NCBI GenBank assembly: GCA_951812755.1
Contig: OX638329.1
Span: forward strand, 186,001 to 250,000
Source: an uncultured Latescibacterota bacterium
GTDB lineage: Bacteria > Latescibacterota > UBA2968
Reading direction: 5' to 3'
DNA length: 64,000 bases
Shown in pieces: positions 31,666 to 40,560 of this stretch. The stretch's first letter is position 1; each line of letters starts with the position of its first letter. The position numbers and the translations under genes are program-made. The notes beneath the pieces were generated by a model, which was given only the letters and a program-made list of their open reading frames with translations, was not told where the DNA came from and ran no database searches.

Positions 31666-33117
31666 CTATTCCTGAGCCACGAGGCGGTCTTCGTTGAGCA
31701 AATTACCATCCACCCCAAAATGGCGAAAAATGAGAACGGGAATATCGTTTTCCCGATCCACTACACCCTCCAGAAAACCACCAATAACATTGAGATAGCG
31801 GTGCTCAGGCAGCCGCTTATCATTAGACCATCCACCGGCGTGATCATCGCTGGCAGGGCCACAGGAATATTCTCGCACACCTGTTTCCCCATCAACAGAG
31901 ACGTATTGCCAGTGCCGGTCGCCGCAAACAACGACCATATTTTTTTGTCCCGCGATAAACTGACGCAGTTCATCCCCTTCGAAAGTGAACCCCTCGTTGG
32001 CGTGGTTGTCATTTTTCCTCTCGCGGTCGGGACCAACCACTGGCGTAGGACTGATGAGAATGCGGAACGTGGCATCGGAAGCCCGCACAGTATCTTTAAA
32101 CCACGCCTTTTGCTCTTTTCCCCAGATGGTCTTTTCAGGCCCATCTGGCATCGGGTTGGGACTGCGAAAATCGCGGCCCTCAACCATCCAGACCTGCAAA
32201 TCTTTTCCCCAACGGACCGTTCGATACGTGCGGTCACCCATCCCAACTTGCTCCCGGAAAACAGCCAGACCCTGTTCAAAGGTAAATTCGCCCATAAATA
32301 GCGTCTGTTGACCCGGCCAACAATCGTTCATCCATGTATCGTGATCGTCCTTAATAAAATAACTGGCAACCTCCCGGTGAAATGCGACATTGGTAGGCAG
32401 ACTGTACATCCGCGCCCAGTGCCAACGCGCCAGAGACAGATTCTTGGCCCGGCTATCGTAATAGACGATATCGCCCGTATGCACAAAAAAATCGGGATCG
32501 CGCTTTAATATACTCGCGTAAATGCGATAGCCCCCCTCAGATGCATCTTGATCGCCATACGCTTGACCCGTGGAAACGTGAAAAACAACACGGGCGGATC
32601 GATCTACAGAAGGCGCCGTGCGAAAACGCCCCGAGACCGTTTGTCCATCTGTCTCAGCCCGAGACTGCACCTCGATTTGATAGCTCGTGCCCGGCTTTAG
32701 ATCCGTCAGCTTGATCTGCCGCGTAAAATCGCGATCGGAATCCACAGCGTACCAGGACGTACTCTTCCACTCATCGGACATTTCAACAGCATACCGAACG
32801 CGCACATCCCCCAAAGCACCGGGCACCGCGCCCTCAATCGTGTGGATATCGGAACTATCGGGAAATAGAACAACGGGTGCCATAGTGCGTCGGCCCTGGC
32901 GCCGTTCCAACTCGCCCGTCTCGGGATTGCGATAGCGCACAGTGGGCCTGGGATGGCTTTTATCCATCCGCTGGGGAATTTTGGTCAAACGCGCCCAGAC
33001 AATCGCACTGGTCTGATCCACCTCGCAAATTTTAATCCCCGTAGCCTGATAAGGACCGCTACCATAACTATTCGCAAATAATGCCAATATGCAAAAACCA
33101 GTAAATAGCGTCTTCAT
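31666..33117 (-). CDS. PhoD-like metallophosphoesterase (alkaline phosphatase D family), secreted
   Basis: 483 residues from ATG at 33117 (AGGAG 7 nt upstream). The signal peptide is MKTLFTGFCILALFANSYG. A fibronectin-like N-terminal domain (ICEVDQTSAIVWARL... LTDLKPGTSYQIEV) is followed by the calcineurin-like core with FFVHTGDIVYYD, DDHDTWMND and CGDRHWQY as metal ligands. The family hydrolyses phosphodiesters or phosphomonoesters in the periplasm. It sits between a heparinase-like gene and a sulfatase, so the likely substrate is an acidic polysaccharide or its breakdown product (inference). Confidence 0.9.
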   Translation of the reverse strand: MKTLFTGFCILALFANSYGSGPYQATGIKICEVDQTSAIVWARLTKIPQRMDKSHPRPTVRYRNPETGELERRQGRRTMAPVVLFPDSSDIHTIEGAVPGALGDVRVRYAVEMSDEWKSTSWYAVDSDRDFTRQIKLTDLKPGTSYQIEVQSRAETDGQTVSGRFRTAPSVDRSARVVFHVSTGQAYGDQDASEGGYRIYASILKRDPDFFVHTGDIVYYDSRAKNLSLARWHWARMYSLPTNVAFHREVASYFIKDDHDTWMNDCWPGQQTLFMGEFTFEQGLAVFREQVGMGDRTYRTVRWGKDLQVWMVEGRDFRSPNPMPDGPEKTIWGKEQKAWFKDTVRASDATFRILISPTPVVGPDRERKNDNHANEGFTFEGDELRQFIAGQKNMVVVCGDRHWQYVSVDGETGVREYSCGPASDDHAGGWSNDKRLPEHRYLNVIGGFLEGVVDRENDIPVLIFRHFGVDGNLLNEDRLVAQE

Positions 33118-33134
33118 GCTTTTTCTCCTGTAAA

Positions 33135-35519
33135 TCATCTCGCTGCCTCGGGCAACGTATCCTCTACTCTCTGAACACCTGATGGTTCAACAAGCACCGT
33201 AACATCGGATCCGCGATACCGTCTTCCGCCTACCGCAAGCAAAGGGACATCCACACCAAGGGCAACGCCCTTGTTCTCATGCTGAATCTCGAGCGCGGGA
33301 CCACGATCGGAACTTAACTCCCCCCGAATAATCCAATCATCAATATAAACACACCCATCTCTCTGAACAGGATCTTGAAACCGCACTTCATCTTCCCGAT
33401 CGCGCACCTGAAAAACAGCGAGAAAACGCATAATATTACACGCTCTCTCAGGCGAGACCACAACATGCCATTGATCGGGAAAAACCGCCATATTTTCCCC
33501 CAGAAAAGTCTTATTACCCCCCCAGTTGACCGCAGGCGGATCAAAAACCGTATCGATATCAATACGCGATTTTTGTGAACCAAAAATATTCACCTGACTG
33601 CGCGCAGTACGAGTCTGCGTGAACAACCGCTGCTGGCGAACATCAGCAGTAATTTTGCGATCCCCGTGCACAAGCCATTGCCAGCGGGCATCGTGATCGG
33701 CTTCCAGATCGTCGTAAATCACCAGAATATCTGGCCTCAAAAGCACCAGATGACGGCGGAAACGCCTGAGACCCGCATACCCATACGCATTGGACGCATC
33801 GCCGAGCGCGTAAGCCATGTGTTCACCATCGAGAAAACGAGAAATTATGCCATAACTCTCAGCACCCCGGGGCTGACCCTTCCCATCTATGAGAACCGAA
33901 TTATGTCCGCGCGTGGCTCTGTACCATTGTTTTGAATGATCGTCACCCGCAGAAGTGTAATAACCCGAATTTCTAAAAAGAGGTTCCCCACCGTAAAAAA
34001 TATTGAACCCATTCTGACATTCGTGAGAATGGAGAAGCGAGCCATAGGGACTGGACCGCATGCCCACCATGAGATCTCGTTGGGTATTTGCGAGATCCGT
34101 GTGTAGCGACACAATACCAACATCGGCAAAACACCTGCCCTGCGGCAATGCTCTGGGCAAACGCGGACGCGGTTTTGCCTTTTCATCTTTGAACTTATGC
34201 CAGATGAGCAATGGATTGCCCTCCTCCTCTGCCTCATCCCGCCACTGCTGCACATACCACGCAGCATAAGGATCGTCAAACCGAACAGCCATATCCTCTA
34301 CAAAATCGAGATGATTACTCGTCGGACGCGCCTTCAGTTCCGTACCATCGCCAAAGCCATCCGAACGCGAATGGGGCGGCCATGTATAAAGCAAAAAACT
34401 GGCACTATTTTTATACCATACATCCTGGAAAAGATCCACACCGCCGAGTTCTCCAATGCGCGAAGGGAGAACGACCAGCGTTTCGACATTCGTACCAAAA
34501 TACGAATTGCCATTTGCCCAGCCCCCATCTGCACCTCCCATAAGGGGAAAGCGGGCAATCCAAAGCTCGTACACAAAGCGCACCCACTTTGCCGCATCGG
34601 GATACTCGTGCAAAAGTGCAAAAGCGACTTCGGAAAATTGTATGAGCAAATGTTGCCAGAAATGGCTGCGAAAGACCAGCGTCTCAATTTTATTGGTCTC
34701 CTCCCTGAAAAATCGCTCTGCCCGCACAACCATTGCCGCACGAAGACATTCCCGCTGAGATTCCGTAAGCAAGTCAAAGCAAGAATCGTAAACACCCGCC
34801 ATAACGCGCATACAAGACCCATCGGCAAAATCGCTGATAACGGGATTGGTGTACCCATCCGCATCCCAATTCGCAACATGAAGCCCGCGGCGTATCGCTT
34901 CCCGAGCATAACACGCCTCACCCGAAAGCAAATAAGCCGGAATAAGCCACTGCACCGCCGAAGCCATGCTACCCGCGAGAGCTTTGCTACCCCACCTGTG
35001 AAACTTGAAAACCTGATACTCGTCTTCCCCCTTATCCGGCGGCATCGCGTCATCTTTCAGCGGCGCATCGAGAAACTGATCCGCATGCGACGTAAACCGC
35101 TTGCTATGGCCTTTGAGATCCGCGCCCCCATCTGGCAACACCCAGAGCCGGGGATGCGTCTTCGGACAAGCCGCAATCACATCCGATGCTGACGGTGTTT
35201 CCATACACCGCACCGAACCAGTAATCTCAAAATCATATCTATCAGACCAGCGATAGGGACCACCCTCTATCGACGTACCGTATTGCCAATACCATTTCCC
35301 GGGCGCGAGTTTTTGATGCGGATTGAACATCGCCCAGGGAAAACCCTCTTCTGCAATAGTACTGCATTCTGGAAAACCGGAATCTCGAGACAGACGAACC
35401 GCGTATCGCACATCCTCACCTCTCTCAGCGGGCCAGAGCAAAGGCGGGGGATTGCGGTCAACGCGCTTGTTATCAATCGGAGACGGCGCGACACGGGGTT
35501 GAGCGTGAATAACTTTCAT
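33135..35519 (-). CDS. Heparinase II/III family polysaccharide lyase-like protein
   Basis: 794 residues from ATG at 35519; a GTG at 35534 is in frame and neither has a ribosome site. The N-terminal part (DNKRVDRNPPPLLWPA, GKWYWQYGTS) is a fibronectin-like domain of the DUF4962 kind. An alpha/alpha toroid follows (FRSHFWQHLLIQFSEVAFAL), then the heparinase II/III C-terminal beta domain (SHECQNGFNIFYGGEPLF, RGHNSVLIDGKGQ). The conserved H-x10-N region and WQWLVHG fit lyases acting on uronic acid-containing chains. First gene of a three-gene operon with PhoD and sulfatase. The protein start and export are unclear. Confidence 0.88.
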   Translation of the reverse strand: MKVIHAQPRVAPSPIDNKRVDRNPPPLLWPAERGEDVRYAVRLSRDSGFPECSTIAEEGFPWAMFNPHQKLAPGKWYWQYGTSIEGGPYRWSDRYDFEITGSVRCMETPSASDVIAACPKTHPRLWVLPDGGADLKGHSKRFTSHADQFLDAPLKDDAMPPDKGEDEYQVFKFHRWGSKALAGSMASAVQWLIPAYLLSGEACYAREAIRRGLHVANWDADGYTNPVISDFADGSCMRVMAGVYDSCFDLLTESQRECLRAAMVVRAERFFREETNKIETLVFRSHFWQHLLIQFSEVAFALLHEYPDAAKWVRFVYELWIARFPLMGGADGGWANGNSYFGTNVETLVVLPSRIGELGGVDLFQDVWYKNSASFLLYTWPPHSRSDGFGDGTELKARPTSNHLDFVEDMAVRFDDPYAAWYVQQWRDEAEEEGNPLLIWHKFKDEKAKPRPRLPRALPQGRCFADVGIVSLHTDLANTQRDLMVGMRSSPYGSLLHSHECQNGFNIFYGGEPLFRNSGYYTSAGDDHSKQWYRATRGHNSVLIDGKGQPRGAESYGIISRFLDGEHMAYALGDASNAYGYAGLRRFRRHLVLLRPDILVIYDDLEADHDARWQWLVHGDRKITADVRQQRLFTQTRTARSQVNIFGSQKSRIDIDTVFDPPAVNWGGNKTFLGENMAVFPDQWHVVVSPERACNIMRFLAVFQVRDREDEVRFQDPVQRDGCVYIDDWIIRGELSSDRGPALEIQHENKGVALGVDVPLLAVGGRRYRGSDVTVLVEPSGVQRVEDTLPEAAR

Positions 35520-35678
35520 AAAAAATAAACTCACAGATTTTTGTGATCACTCAGGTAGCATTGACATAATAATCGGCACAGATAATCAATACAAGAACGA
35601 AATAAAGTCCCACATTGACCAGCCATATCGATTGTGGTATATTTTTTTGATTACACACAAAAAATAAAGGGATAAGAT

Positions 35679-35972
35679 ATGGCTCAGATGATACAGTTGC
35701 AGAACAGCGATAAAACATTACGCCGGATGGTCGAAACGTGCCGGAACCAAAATGAAGAATGCGTCATTCAGGATAATCAGAATCGGCCTGTGGCGGTTAT
35801 GATGCCCATTGAACGTTATGAATCCTATCAGGCTTATCTGAAACAGAAGAAGAAAAACTTTGCGATTCTCGATACAGTGGCTGAAGACCTTAAAAATTAT
35901 GAACCTGATTTTATAGAGCGCCAGATCGAAAAAGCCGTACAAGAAGTGAAAGCCGACGCTAAAAAACAATAA
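35679..35972 (+). CDS. Phd/YefM-like antitoxin
   Basis: 97 residues, AAGGG 7 nt upstream of the ATG. NDENQNRPVAVMMPIERYESY-like core (PVAVMMPIERYESYQAYL) is the DNA-binding and dimer region of Phd/YefM antitoxins; the C-terminal half is a charged helix that would wrap the toxin. It precedes the PIN toxin by 15 bp in an operon. Confidence 0.85.
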   Translation: MAQMIQLQNSDKTLRRMVETCRNQNEECVIQDNQNRPVAVMMPIERYESYQAYLKQKKKNFAILDTVAEDLKNYEPDFIERQIEKAVQEVKADAKKQ

Positions 35973-35987
35973 CAGGTAAGCTGATTT

Positions 35988-36419
35988 ATGCCTCGCGTTG
36001 TACTTGATGTAAATGTTCTGGTGAGCAGTTTGATTAATCCCCGCGGTTCTACCGGTCAAATACAGGGCGCGTGGCGGCGAGATGAAATCAGTGTGATTAC
36101 TTCAAAGGCTATTATAACCAAAACTGAGGAAGTTTTACGTCGTCCCCACATTTTTGCCTTGTTTCCTCCCGCTCGGGCAGAGGCGCGTATTCAGGGACTG
36201 CTTGCATTGCTTCAAAACCAGACAATTCTAACGCCTCACGCGCTCAACCTGATGGTCATAGAAGATGATCCCGAGGATGATACTATTATCATTGCAGCAG
36301 TTGAAGGCAATGCGGATTGTATTGTTTCCGGTGATCGTCACCTTGCGAATTTGAAATCATATCAAGGTATTCCAATTCTATCGCCTGCTGACTTTTTGGC
36401 TCATTACAAGATCAGTTGA
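35988..36419 (+). CDS. PIN-domain toxin (COG1569 family)
   Basis: 143 residues. VVLDVNVLVSSL provides the first Asp (Asp7), KTEEVLRRP the Glu, DPEDDTIIIAA the second acidic pair, and CIVSGDRHL the last Asp. Typical of the 'putative toxin-antitoxin component, PIN family' RNases. Partner of the Phd-like gene upstream. The gene split by the MITE starts 2 bp after its stop. Confidence 0.9.
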   Translation: MPRVVLDVNVLVSSLINPRGSTGQIQGAWRRDEISVITSKAIITKTEEVLRRPHIFALFPPARAEARIQGLLALLQNQTILTPHALNLMVIEDDPEDDTIIIAAVEGNADCIVSGDRHLANLKSYQGIPILSPADFLAHYKIS

Positions 36420-36421
36420 AT

Positions 36422-36852
36422 ATGAAAGTTCAAAAATTCACTCTAATTATCGCGCCTGATCCGACAGAAGAAGAAGCTGATAAACTCTACGGCATTATTG
36501 ACGACGGGACACTTGCCACTATCGCCGATATTCCTCAGAAGCTGTTTTAAAATTAATACCTGATGTTACTCATGTCAGGCGTTTTGTCATGCTGAGCGTA
36601 GCCGAAGCATCTTTTCCACCTGAGTTGGTAAGAGATTCTTCGACTCCGCTGCGCTCCGCTCAGAATGACAGGGCAATAGCGCATAGCTGAGAAGGGGCAA
36701 AATGAGTTTTAAAACAGTCTCTCAGATTCATTTCCATCGAGAAGCGATAACAATGGATAGTGCAATTCGATCAGCAATAGCCGATGTGACGTCTCTGGGT
36801 CTGGATGTTCTGCGCGTTGAGTGAGCCAGAAGCCATCGCGTCATTGGCATAA
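36422..36852 (+). pseudogene. Small gene split by a MITE and frameshifted
   Basis: The first 37 codons (MKVQKFTLIIAPDPTEEEAD, then KLYGIIDDGTLATIADIP) run into the insertion at 36539 and stop at 36550, a 42-residue product. After the element the frame goes on IHFHREAITMDSAIRSAIAD, then VTSLGLDVLRVE. With one copy of the 5-bp duplication removed the two parts join in frame (ADIPQIHFHREA). A stop at 36822 precedes EPEAIASLA in the next frame, a likely 1-bp deletion near the end. An outward start inside the element could still express the second half. Small proteins of this kind often pair with DUF4926 genes, as here. Confidence 0.8.
36539..36720. mobile_element. MITE copy 1 (182 bp) with CTCAG target duplication
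   Basis: Ends AAGCTGTTTTAAAA (left) and, inverted, AGACTGTTTTAAAA (right). Flanked by CTCAG at 36534-36538 and 36721-36725. Inside is an inverted pair: TGTCATGCTGAGCG near 36585 and CGCTCAGAATGACAG near 36657-36671. No coding capacity. Near the right end GAAGGGGCAAAATGAG offers an outward ribosome site and ATG. A second copy is at 59565-59815. Confidence 0.9.
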
Positions 36853-36874
36853 AAATTCGGAAGATGAGTGAAAA

Positions 36875-37117
36875 ATGACAAATGATACTCGCCTATTAGA
36901 TGTGGTGGCATTAACAATTGATAAGCTGGAACACAAGTTGGTACGTGGCGAAGTAGGCACGGTCGTAGAATGTCATCCTGACGATGGCTATGAAGTCGAA
37001 TTTGTAGCTCAAGATGGCTATACCTATGCCCTTATAACATGTGAGGGTAAAGATCTCCTTCCATTGCGTGAAAAAAGGAAAGTGTACGACACCACAGCTA
37101 TTTCTACTGGATCGTAA
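36875..37117 (+). CDS. DUF4926 domain protein
   Basis: 80 residues. LLDVVALTIDKLEHKLVRGE, then VGTVVECHPDDGYEVEFVAQ follows the DUF4926 pattern, a small SH3-like beta barrel. Such proteins usually occur with a small partner protein of the kind split by the MITE upstream. A purine-rich stretch (GAAGATGAG) precedes the ATG. It ends 23 bp before a strong terminator. Confidence 0.85.
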   Translation: MTNDTRLLDVVALTIDKLEHKLVRGEVGTVVECHPDDGYEVEFVAQDGYTYALITCEGKDLLPLREKRKVYDTTAISTGS

Positions 37118-37139
37118 TTTTTCAACAAGAGAGAATAGC

Positions 37140-37172
37140 AAAAGCCGATGTCTAAATGACATCGGCTTTTTT
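37140..37172 (+). terminator. Rho-independent terminator, probably bidirectional
   Basis: Arms AAAAGCCGATGTC (37140-37152) and GACATCGGCTTTT (37158-37170), loop TAAAT, then TT. On the minus strand the stem is also followed by TTTT. It separates DUF4926 (plus) from hicB (minus). Confidence 0.9.
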
Positions 37173-37194
37173 GTTAATGGGCATCGCTCAAATC

Positions 37195-37608
37195 TTACTG
37201 CGTCTGGTACATCACAAAATCGCTATCGGGAGAGACAGCCTTTAGAAGTTGGTCAAATTTTTCGAGAGTAGGCACTGACGTACCCTGTTCGTAACGCGCA
37301 TAAGCATTGCGGGATTGGACACCAAGTCGTTGGGCAACTTCGGATAATGACAGACCGCTTTTTTCACGCTGACGGCGGAGCATAAGGCTAATCATTACAC
37401 GTGTATCCGAAGAACTGACTTCGAAAGCACCGCGTTTTATAGGGTGAACTTCGACTGAAAATTCTGGACGATTCACCAGCGTCTCTATCAGATCTTTGAC
37501 CATAACACATGCTTCTTTTTTTGTATATCCCTGAGTCATAGCATCGAGCATTGGGATTTCTGCAAGCCAAAATTTTCCATCCTTATAAACTTTCCCTTGA
37601 AATCGCAT
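37195..37608 (-). CDS. hicB: HicB antitoxin with XRE helix-turn-helix
   Basis: 137 residues. The N-terminal HicB fold (MRFQGKVYKDGKFWLAEIP, then GYTKKEACVMVKDLIETLV) is a partial RNase H-like domain. Residues 75-125 are an XRE helix-turn-helix (LRRQREKSGLSLSEVAQRLG, then ARYEQG) that would bind the operon promoter. The ATG lies 1 bp past the hicA stop (TGATATG) with GGAGAGG upstream, so the pair is coupled. Confidence 0.9.
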   Translation of the reverse strand: MRFQGKVYKDGKFWLAEIPMLDAMTQGYTKKEACVMVKDLIETLVNRPEFSVEVHPIKRGAFEVSSSDTRVMISLMLRRQREKSGLSLSEVAQRLGVQSRNAYARYEQGTSVPTLEKFDQLLKAVSPDSDFVMYQTQ

Positions 37609-37609
37609 A

Positions 37610-37783
37610 TCAACCTCTCCCTGCTCGGCGAAGAATGACCCTTGCTAATATCTCGTTGATTTCTCTGTGACGAGGGACAGCCTCCTCACGTTCTCCATCT
37701 GTCCACACATCGTGTTTCTTACCGTGACGAAGAAAACGCCAACCCAACTGGCGTAAAGCTTTTTCCAAATCGCGTTTTTTCAT
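37610..37783 (-). CDS. hicA: HicA mRNA interferase toxin
   Basis: 57 residues: MKKRDLEKALRQLGWRFLRH, then GKKHDVWTDGEREEAVPRHR and EINEILARVILRRAGRG. This is the double-stranded-RNA-binding-like HicA fold with the catalytic histidine (His24 in KKHDVW) and the conserved PRH..EI ending. It precedes hicB, the usual order. It is short enough to be missed by length-limited gene calling. Confidence 0.9.
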   Translation of the reverse strand: MKKRDLEKALRQLGWRFLRHGKKHDVWTDGEREEAVPRHREINEILARVILRRAGRG

Positions 37784-37813
37784 AAATTACACATATACGT
37801 GTGCAGTGTCAAC

Positions 37814-39157
37814 TCAAAACCTCAACGTAAACACAGTCTCTTCTTCCGGCCTGGACTGAACACTTATCGTACCGCGATGAACGCGCATGATCTGCCGAGA
37901 AAGCGCGAGACCAATACCCGAACCATCGCGTTTGGTCGTAAAAAACGGAATAAAAATCCTCTCTTGCACATCTTCCAGAATACCTGGCCCATTATCTTGC
38001 ACGCGGATCACAACCCGGCCTCGCCCATCGAGTTGTGCCGAGAGATCCATGCGGGTATTGGAACGACCTGCAAGAGCTTCCACAGCATTTCGCATCAAAT
38101 TGATCAACACCTGTTCGATGAGATCGGGATCGGCGGTAAGCTCGAGCGTCCTGGGATCAATCGCCGTATGAAGAGCAATATTATTCTTATCGCATTCACC
38201 CTGCATGAGAAACACAACCCGGGCAAAAAGTTCTGAGATCTGAAAAATTTGAAAATCCGGACGCGATATATGCGTGAGTTGTCGATAAGCCTCGACAAAA
38301 TGGAGCAGACCTTCGCTGCGCGACTGAATCGTTTCCAGAGCAGTGTGTACATCGGGCAGTGTTTCGGGATCGAGCGATGAGGCACCCGCAGAATCGGGCA
38401 AAAGACCGCGCACCGTGGAAGCCAGAGAAGAAATAGGCGTGATCGAATTCATAATCTCATGAGTCAACACCCGAATCAGCTTTTGCCATGCCTCCATTTC
38501 CTGCTCTTCGAGTTCCGTCTGGATATTCTGAACAGACGCCAAAATAAAAGACTCGCCCCGCATCCGCAGTTCGGTAGCATAGACGATAATCTGGAGCAAT
38601 TCGTCCTCGTCCTGAATTTTAACCAGCGCCTTGTCGCCCGAGCGGAGTTTGAGCAGCGTCTCTGAAAACGCCTTGCTAACCGTCTCCAATTCGCGCACAT
38701 CGCGCATATGGGGTTTGCGAAGCAACCGCTGCGCCGCCGTATTCATCAGTTCGATATGGCCTTCGGGCGTATAGCAAATCAGACCAATGCCCACATGCTG
38801 GACAATGGTCTGTAAATACTGAAAATTCTCTTCTCTTTCTGCGCGCGTCTTGCGAAAAGCCTCGAGCACCTCGTTAAACGCATCCTTGAGATTGTTGTAC
38901 GCCGACCCCAACCCGGCACCGGTAAAAGATTGGGAAAAATCCTCATAGCGAATCGCCTGCAAAAATCGCGTGAGATCGCGCTGCGTGCGCTCCACATAGT
39001 GTATGAGCGCCCAGGTCTGATAGACCACACACGCACCAATAATAGCAAGCGTGGCGTAGTATTCGCTAAAAAAAAGACAATAAAAGAAAAGACAGGTAGT
39101 GATGCACAGAAGGGCCACGCGCAAAACACATATCAAACGGAAGTGTTTATAAGCCAT
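37814..39157 (-). CDS. Sensor histidine kinase, NtrY-like
   Basis: 447 residues from ATG at 39157, which lies within the last codons of the upstream response regulator gene (11-bp overlap), so translation is coupled. Two membrane helices (about 9-30 and 33-54), a HAMP-like linker, a PAS domain (NFQYLQTIVQHVGIGLICYT), the H-box LTHEIMNSITP with His233, and a HATPase with NLMRNAVEAL, DNGPGI and GSGIGLALS. Similar in build to NtrY. It should phosphorylate the sigma-54-dependent regulator encoded before it. Confidence 0.93.
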   Translation of the reverse strand: MAYKHFRLICVLRVALLCITTCLFFYCLFFSEYYATLAIIGACVVYQTWALIHYVERTQRDLTRFLQAIRYEDFSQSFTGAGLGSAYNNLKDAFNEVLEAFRKTRAEREENFQYLQTIVQHVGIGLICYTPEGHIELMNTAAQRLLRKPHMRDVRELETVSKAFSETLLKLRSGDKALVKIQDEDELLQIIVYATELRMRGESFILASVQNIQTELEEQEMEAWQKLIRVLTHEIMNSITPISSLASTVRGLLPDSAGASSLDPETLPDVHTALETIQSRSEGLLHFVEAYRQLTHISRPDFQIFQISELFARVVFLMQGECDKNNIALHTAIDPRTLELTADPDLIEQVLINLMRNAVEALAGRSNTRMDLSAQLDGRGRVVIRVQDNGPGILEDVQERIFIPFFTTKRDGSGIGLALSRQIMRVHRGTISVQSRPEEETVFTLRF

Positions 39158-40529
39158 GCTTTTCGAGCCTGCGATAAAGCGCGCTACGCGTGAGACCGAG
39201 TTCACGCGCAGCGTGACTGATATTGCCGCGGTGTTTCTCAATCGCTTTGCGAATAACGATTTTTTCCACGTATTCGAGATTGTAGTCGTCAAAATGAATA
39301 TCGTCACCCGCGGCGGGTTCCGAAACGCTGAGCGGAAAGTCCAGCGGTTGAAGGATACCATTTTCATTCATAATCACAGCCCGTTCAATCGCGTGCTGCA
39401 ACTCGCGGATATTGCCAGGCCATGTGTAATTCACAAGGTGATCCAATGCTGCGGACTGAATGGCAATACCCGGTTTATTGTACTTCTGACTGTACGTATC
39501 GAGAAACACCTCAACCAGCAGGGGAATATCGTCAAGGCGGTCGCGCAGAGGCGGCAGATGGAGTTCGACCGTATTGATGCGATACAGAAGATCCTGTCGA
39601 AAATCATTGCTAACCACCATATCGTGAATGGGCATGTTGGTCGCGCAGATCAAACGCACATCAATGTCAATAGGTCGGTTAGTACCCAGGCGAATAACCG
39701 TGCGATTTTCAAGTGCCGTGAGCAATTTGGCCTGAAGCGGCAGTGAGAGATTGCCAATTTCATCTAAAAAAAGCGTACCACCCGACGCGATTTCAAAACG
39801 CCCCGCGCGGTCTTCTCGGGCATCTGTAAAAGCACCTTTTTTGTGTCCAAAAAGCTCGCTTTCAAAAAGGCTCTCTGAAACAGCGCCGAGATCAACGCGG
39901 ATAAACGCCTCTGACGCACGCCGAGATCGACGGTGCAGGGCGCGAGCAACGGCATCTTTCCCGGTTCCATTCTCGCCGAGGATGAGCACATTAGCATCTG
40001 TAGCACCCACTTTTTGAATCGTATCAAAGACCTCGCACATAGCGCGCGATGTACCCACCATATCGGGAAATTGACCGTCGAGATCCGCCCGAAGCTGTTC
40101 TTGTTCGGCGCGCAACTGATCGACTTCGAGCCGAGACCGGCGCAACCGCGAAGCAGAAGAAAGAGTCGCCAGCAACTTTTCATTTTGCCATGGCTTGAGC
40201 ACAAAATCCGTCGCGCCTTCTTTAATCGCTTGCACCGCAGTTTCAACACCGCCATAAGCCGTAATGAGAATGACCACAGCCGAAGAATCAATTTCGAGAA
40301 TGCGGCTCAACCAGTGAAACCCCTCTTTGCCCGACGTGGCGTCCTGTTCAAAATTCATATCGAGCAAAATCACATCATAAGTATCATTTTGCAGCAAGCT
40401 GGGAATGCGATTGGGATCGGCTTCGGTATCAACGCGTTCGGCATACTGTTTGAGAAAGAGTTGCGCCGCCAACAAAACATCGCGGTCATCGTCAACAAAG
40501 AGAATTTTGTTGAAAGATTTCGATTCCAT
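39147..40529 (-). CDS. NtrC-family sigma-54-dependent response regulator
   Basis: 460 residues; GAGG 5 nt before the ATG. Receiver domain with the acidic pair DDD at 13-15 and phospho-acceptor Asp57 (VILLDMNF). The AAA+ domain has GENGTGKD as Walker A and FLDEIGNL as Walker B. The sigma-54 contact loop reads GAFTDA rather than GAFTGA, a variant also found in many Bacteroidetes-type regulators. The C-terminal Fis-type helix-turn-helix is NISHAARELGLTRSALYRRL. Operon with the downstream sensor kinase. Confidence 0.95.
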   Translation of the reverse strand: MESKSFNKILFVDDDRDVLLAAQLFLKQYAERVDTEADPNRIPSLLQNDTYDVILLDMNFEQDATSGKEGFHWLSRILEIDSSAVVILITAYGGVETAVQAIKEGATDFVLKPWQNEKLLATLSSASRLRRSRLEVDQLRAEQEQLRADLDGQFPDMVGTSRAMCEVFDTIQKVGATDANVLILGENGTGKDAVARALHRRSRRASEAFIRVDLGAVSESLFESELFGHKKGAFTDAREDRAGRFEIASGGTLFLDEIGNLSLPLQAKLLTALENRTVIRLGTNRPIDIDVRLICATNMPIHDMVVSNDFRQDLLYRINTVELHLPPLRDRLDDIPLLVEVFLDTYSQKYNKPGIAIQSAALDHLVNYTWPGNIRELQHAIERAVIMNENGILQPLDFPLSVSEPAAGDDIHFDDYNLEYVEKIVIRKAIEKHRGNISHAARELGLTRSALYRRLEKHGL

Positions 40530-40560
40530 AACAGCCTCGAACTTTGTAGATCTGTCCCTA

